Source of the DNA: JBBSDV01 sp038240335
Lineage (GTDB): Bacteria > Chloroflexota > Dehalococcoidia > DSTF01 > JACRBR01
Direction of reading: 5' to 3'
Assembly (NCBI GenBank): GCA_038240335.1
Contig: JBBSDV010000134.1
Location: forward strand, 1-9,443
Length of the DNA: 9,443 nt
Shown here: piece by piece, positions 8,001-9,443 of the stretch
Layout: each line of letters opens with the position of its first letter
How positions within the stretch are numbered: position 1 is the stretch's first letter
Translations under genes and position numbers: made by a program
The notes under the pieces: model-generated
The model's input: the letters and a program-made list of their open reading frames with translations, nothing else
What the model was told of the DNA's origin: nothing
Database searches by the model: none

Positions 8001-8305
8001 GCCGCGGCGACGACGGACGAGTACTCGGCGAGGCCTCGCCCAGCGTGCGCCCAGTGGCGGAATGCGCCGGTCGGCAGCGCGCGCATGACCTCAGCGGACA
8101 CGCGGAAGTAGTCGATCGCCGCTTCCCACGACCGCAGCGAGTGCGCCGAGAGTTCGACGCCTTCCTCGGCCCACATCCGGAAGTCCGCCTCGGACAGCAC
8201 CGGCCGCACATCCGCGACGGCGCGCAGGTACTCCTCCGCGAGCGAAGGCGCGTGCGTCCCGAGCTTCCGCTCGATCTCGTCGAGAAACTGCTGGTCAATG
8301 GCCAC
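5054..8305 (-). CDS. Large NorD/CbbO-like VWA-domain protein with N-terminal helical repeats
   Basis: A ~1083-residue protein (numbered from the GTG at 8305). Residues ~25-365 consist of about nine degenerate ~37-residue helical repeats. Residues ~400-520 contain LPEFVEEF, STHQAAHLEFGSF (H421, H425) and FAIAEDTRIDTLVRREY (E491), a zincin-like layout with Q in place of the catalytic E. An acidic, glycine-rich linker (~615-755) leads to YDEWDFR...WCRVQE, a block typical of NorD/CbbO proteins. The C-terminal VWA domain has a complete MIDAS: DMSAS (863-867), the STRMGPAIRHA threonine and SDG (1002-1004). Relatives act with MoxR/NorQ/CbbQ AAA+ ATPases to insert metals into, or remodel, target enzymes. 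No such ATPase is in the window. There is no signal peptide or membrane helix, so it is probably cytosolic. An ATG at 8332 would add nine residues but has no Shine-Dalgarno sequence. The GTG sits five bases after TATACT, suggesting leaderless expression. The target of the protein is unknown. Confidence 0.9.
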   Translation of the reverse strand: MAIDQQFLDEIERKLGTHAPSLAEEYLRAVADVRPVLSEADFRMWAEEGVELSAHSLRSWEAAIDYFRVSAEVMRALPTGAFRHWAHAGRGLAEYSSVVAAAFFKASPKCVSHLDENQITEWAALGQRLYKGHWKSISLATVYFSASPGLLPSLRLPDMARLVALIESVAERSYELASACLDAAPNLFQSLTKADRAPFLTLATAVGEASWADVRICFERSPGLLSPIDPTARGRFLALAANVAKRSGRHAYGLFSEGALALATVSKDSHHDLLSMAEELAAASPSAAMEFLKSSPEVLKRIRISELASWHSAGRNILALSVDGGEAYFRLESGKGEEVLTQLSSRVDLSRVGEVLRLYCKALTGTNVSIQPVSYLAEKGIGWVSEQRPSTEGTTVFLPEFVEEFVDRDQNFSVYKVFSTHQAAHLEFGSFFFRFVRPGTLLPTHRDERERARIEAGVQQVRERGYLTDMERFFDLFDDRQLGADIFAIAEDTRIDTLVRREYGGIRKAWQRTQENEVETRRLPHELPLRQALVENLVRASLDSAHTMIWPKPLQPVLANALNTLFALKDKGTVVEDTAEATLTLYDIVISVPNIRPEDLADIEWETVSEDSLQMMMSAPGEGEGGDEQPMPGGQEVDYESPDQVDFRGDFKPELVQLLMRMRLKEGQVSEDGALSPLTAEQLKEMLEKSVEITVGAMAEGDLASTIGLFLSNLEKESGTPIGDQKQGEEKPGEGGTEEGEDNEELPVEVKSFYYDEWDFRAADYKPRWCRVQERPLEEGSEQYFDDALREHAALVNETRKQFELLKPEMFRKIKKLLDGEEFDFDAVIDYAVERKAGHSYTDKVYWRRNKVERDVAVAFLLDMSASTDEEIEKRKQKYADDDDFDDDPRKYFQWLAQRRASQAMAPPKRIIDLEKESTVLFIKALETIGDSYGIYGFSGYGRDNVEFYVIKDLMEAFSDKVKKRIDKIAPIRSTRMGPAIRHAVAKLDAYDAKVKILMLVSDGRPQDHGYGRDRTEKEYAIHDTKHALLEARRKGITPFALTVDKEGHDYLGQMCEDMGYEVVADIEQLPQRLPTLYRRLTE
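7214..8230 (-). repeat. About nine tandem ~37-residue helical repeats encoded in the VWA gene
   Basis: The pattern (Y/F/C/L)(F/L)-x-x-(S/A)-P-x-(L/V)-L-x-x-L followed by a second helix with W/L-x-x-(A/L)-x recurs. Counting from the GTG start, the aromatic/hydrophobic anchor falls at about residues 27, 67, 104, 144, 181, 218, 255, 292 and 329, that is a spacing of 37 five times in a row and 37-40 elsewhere. Clear copies include YFSASPGLLPSL, CLDAAPNLFQSL, CFERSPGLLSPI and FLKSSPEVLKRI. Divergence at the DNA level is high, so this is an old protein repeat, probably an alpha-solenoid binding surface, not a recent DNA duplication. Confidence 0.8.
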
Positions 8306-8310
8306 GACTG

Positions 8311-8316
8311 AGTATA
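8311..8316 (-). promoter_or_regulatory. -10 box placed for leaderless start of the VWA gene
   Basis: The minus strand reads TATACT (8316 to 8311), then five bases, then GTG (8305). This spacing puts the transcription start at or next to the start codon. No convincing -35 is seen. The box lies inside the longer ATG-started frame, which argues for the shorter protein. Confidence 0.4.
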
Positions 8317-8344
8317 GCGAGGGGTTGCGCATCGCGGCGCATCG

Positions 8345-8714
8345 TCATGGGCGCGTCGCTCGAGGCAGCACGATCAATCCGTTCGCGAGATCTTCGGCTG
8401 AATGCTCGTCGAGGAATTTCAAGAGCGCGTCGCGCAGGGCGCGGACCTCACTCCGCGCGTATTGGTGGTAAGAAATGATGATGCCGGGGTGGCCAAGACC
8501 AGTTGCGACAGCTCGTTCGGCGATCGCCCGGAAAGCCACGGGAGTTGAATGTAAAGACTGTGCGGCGGTCGCGTATCGCGCGCTGGAACTGTTCCTCATC
8601 ACTCTCCGACAACGCGCCGACTTCGACGACCGACATCGCGTCATAACCGGCAGCGCGCAGCAACGGCGCCAATGTCGAGCTCACATCTTCATCGATGTAC
8701 AGGCGAGCTCTCAA
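8345..8714 (-). pseudogene. DUF5615 PIN-like toxin gene, broken by a one-base frameshift
   Basis: The first part reads (TTG start at 8714) MRARLYIDEDVSSTLAPLLR...SESDEEQFQRAIRDRRTVFTFNSRGF, the N-terminal half of a DUF5615 PIN-like protein with the acidic YIDEDV motif. At about 8530 the frame is lost: removing one C from TTTCCGGGCG restores FRAIAERAVATGLGHPGIII, then a segment ending SAEDLANGLIVL, the expected C-terminal half, closing with TGA at 8345-8347. The rejoined product would be ~122 residues, normal for the family. Unrepaired, the first frame runs to 8448 and gives 88 residues with a wrong tail. The family normally has an acidic residue in the (N/S)xRDF motif; here it reads SRGF, a second sign of decay. 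The start codon overlaps the DUF433 stop by four bases (TTGA), the usual antitoxin-toxin coupling. DUF5615 proteins are predicted toxin RNases. A sequencing error remains possible. Confidence 0.85.
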
Positions 8715-9010
8715 TCGCCGAGCGGATCGGCCGCGGCGTCGTCGATGCCGCGAGCGAGCCGGTCGCCCTGGGCGATGATCGGGTCGATCTCCGCCGGATG
8801 GTCATGGTAGTAGCTGAGTGCGTCGTAGACCGCCGCGAGCGACAAATGCGGCAACGCCGAGGCGATATCTTCCGGCGTATCCCCCGTGCGAAGTTGACGC
8901 ACGATGAACCAAACACCGATACCGGTGCCGTCGATTACGGCCGTCTCGCCCCCCGCACCGATCGCGCGCACGATGTGCGGGTGCTCTGTCTTGGTAATGT
9001 CCGTGGCCAT
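8711..9010 (-). CDS. DUF433 antitoxin-like protein
   Basis: A 99-residue DUF433 protein, the predicted antitoxin partner of DUF5615 PIN-like proteins; it would bind both the toxin and its own promoter. Visible features are HPHIVR (10-15), GETAVIDGTGIGVWFIV (21-37), corresponding to the family's GKPxIxGTRIxVxxI segment with Gly in place of Arg, and the helix-turn-helix region TPEDIASALPHLSLAAVYDALSYYHDHPAEI (45-74), very close to family consensus. The acidic tail IDDAAADPLGD probably contacts the toxin. The ATG at 9010 has no Shine-Dalgarno sequence but lies five bases after TACAAT, so the transcript may be leaderless. The gene is intact while its downstream partner is frameshifted. It follows tyrS by 45 bases and is unlikely to be functionally related to it. 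Confidence 0.9.
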   Translation of the reverse strand: MATDITKTEHPHIVRAIGAGGETAVIDGTGIGVWFIVRQLRTGDTPEDIASALPHLSLAAVYDALSYYHDHPAEIDPIIAQGDRLARGIDDAAADPLGD

Positions 9011-9015
9011 AACGG

Positions 9016-9021
9016 ATTGTA
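9016..9021 (-). promoter_or_regulatory. -10 box of the DUF433/DUF5615 cassette, placed for leaderless start
   Basis: The minus strand reads TACAAT (9021 to 9016), then CCGTT, then the ATG at 9010. Transcription would start at or within a base or two of the ATG. A -35 is not convincing: TTGCGC lies only 14 bases upstream. The box overlaps the expected operator region of the antitoxin. Confidence 0.45.
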
Positions 9022-9055
9022 GCCGAATCGCAGGCGCGCAACGGGCGCGTCCGGC

Positions 9056-9443
9056 TTACCGGGCGATCAGCGCGTCGAGCTCGGCGAGCAGCGCCTGCCG
9101 CTCCGTGGCCGCGAACGCTGCGCGCGCGGGCTCGAGCGCGGTGACGAGCCACTCGGCGACGCCGCTCTTGAGGTCGGCCGGGTGCAGGCTGCCGGCGAGG
9201 TATGCCTCGTCAACCTCCTCGGGCGACGTGAACCGCAGGTCGCCGCCATGATCGGGCGTTCGGGCAATTCGGAACTCGCCGTCGCGAGGAAAGATCAGCT
9301 TACGCGTCCAGTCGAGCATCGGGTTGAACTGCGCCGAGTCCGGCGGGCAGAACGCCTTCCGCACCTTCGTCCGGATCTCCTCCGCGCTATCGTGAACGAA
9401 CAGCGCCGAGTTCTTGTCCGACTTGCTCATCTTCATCGACGCC
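9056..9443 (-). CDS. tyrS: Tyrosyl-tRNA synthetase, archaeal/eukaryotic type, C-terminal part (cut by window edge)
   Basis: The visible ~129 residues begin at the class I KMSKS loop (MKMSKSDKNSALFVHDS) and continue EEIRTKVRKAFCPP, NPMLDWTRKLIFPR, HGGDLRFTSPEEVDEAYLAG and LHPADLKSGVAEWLVTALEP. These match, block for block, the C-terminal part of archaeal TyrRS (family pattern KMSxSK...DS.EEI..KI.KA.CP...NP...GGDL...S.EELE..F...LHP.DLK..VAE...LEP). Ordinary bacterial TyrRS has a KFGKT-type loop and a C-terminal S4 domain, both absent here; the protein ends soon after the helical anticodon-recognition part. The Rossmann fold and HIGH motif lie beyond base 9443. Stop is TAA at 9056-9058. A small stem, CGCGC/GCGCG (9035-9049), follows but has no T-run, so termination before the DUF433 gene is unclear. 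Confidence 0.92.
   Translation of the reverse strand, partial: ASMKMSKSDKNSALFVHDSAEEIRTKVRKAFCPPDSAQFNPMLDWTRKLIFPRDGEFRIARTPDHGGDLRFTSPEEVDEAYLAGSLHPADLKSGVAEWLVTALEPARAAFAATERQALLAELDALIAR

Noticed and set aside
8520..8540. Programmed +1 frameshift instead of a broken DUF5615 gene
   Set aside because: TTTCCGGGC has no in-frame stop or rare codon at the shift, no Shine-Dalgarno-like stimulator is seen, and no DUF5615 gene is known to me to use recoding; mutation or sequencing error is simpler.
9035..9049. CGCGC/GCGCG stem after tyrS as an intrinsic terminator
   Set aside because: It is only five base pairs with no downstream T-run and overlaps the promoter region of the DUF433 gene; not enough to call a terminator.
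1..9443. CRISPR array, insertion sequence, integrase or phage genes
   Set aside because: No direct-repeat/spacer pattern, no transposase-like protein and no terminal inverted repeats were seen in reading either strand.

Overview
The window is a GC-rich bacterial chromosome segment. Every gene I can support lies on the minus strand, so transcription runs from high to low coordinates. In that order the genes are: the 3' part of tyrS, a DUF433 gene, a frameshifted DUF5615 gene, a very large NorD/CbbO-like VWA protein, a Baeyer-Villiger monooxygenase, a two-HKD phospholipase D, rplI, a 64-aa unknown, and the 5' part of dnaB. The taxon cannot be fixed from the sequence alone. A DUF433/DUF5615 toxin-antitoxin pair, an archaeal-type TyrRS, flavin monooxygenase cargo, rplI close to dnaB and signs of leaderless starts together suggest Chloroflexota (Dehalococcoidia/SAR202-like). 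This is an inference of moderate to low certainty.

High-coordinate end (8345-9443): the C-terminal half of an archaeal/eukaryotic-type tyrosyl-tRNA synthetase with its KMSKS motif. It is followed by a two-gene cassette, an intact DUF433 antitoxin-like gene overlapping by four bases a DUF5615 PIN-like toxin gene. The toxin gene is broken by a single-base frameshift and has also lost an expected acidic residue.

Centre (5054-8305): a ~1083-residue protein with about nine tandem ~37-residue helical repeats, a domain carrying a degenerate zincin-like HQxxH...ED signature, an acidic linker, and a C-terminal VWA domain with an intact MIDAS. It looks like the VWA partner of a MoxR/NorQ/CbbQ-type AAA+ ATPase, but no such ATPase is in the window. 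Its -10 box sits five bases before a GTG, exactly as at the DUF433 gene, so both may be read from leaderless transcripts.

Middle-left (1644-4959): a type I Baeyer-Villiger monooxygenase with all hallmark motifs, then a phospholipase D-superfamily enzyme with two intact HKD motifs. Neither has an obvious pathway partner beside it.

Left end (1-1643): a ~400-base non-coding stretch holding a probable promoter and leader for rplI. rplI encodes bL9 with an unusual acidic C-terminal tail. It is followed by a 64-residue protein of unknown function whose stop codon is two bases from the dnaB start. Replisome and ribosome genes are thus grouped here, without the usual rpsF-ssb-rpsR genes upstream of rplI. 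The most unusual parts of the window are the repeat-VWA protein, the decayed toxin gene beside a retained antitoxin, and the small rplI-dnaB linker gene.
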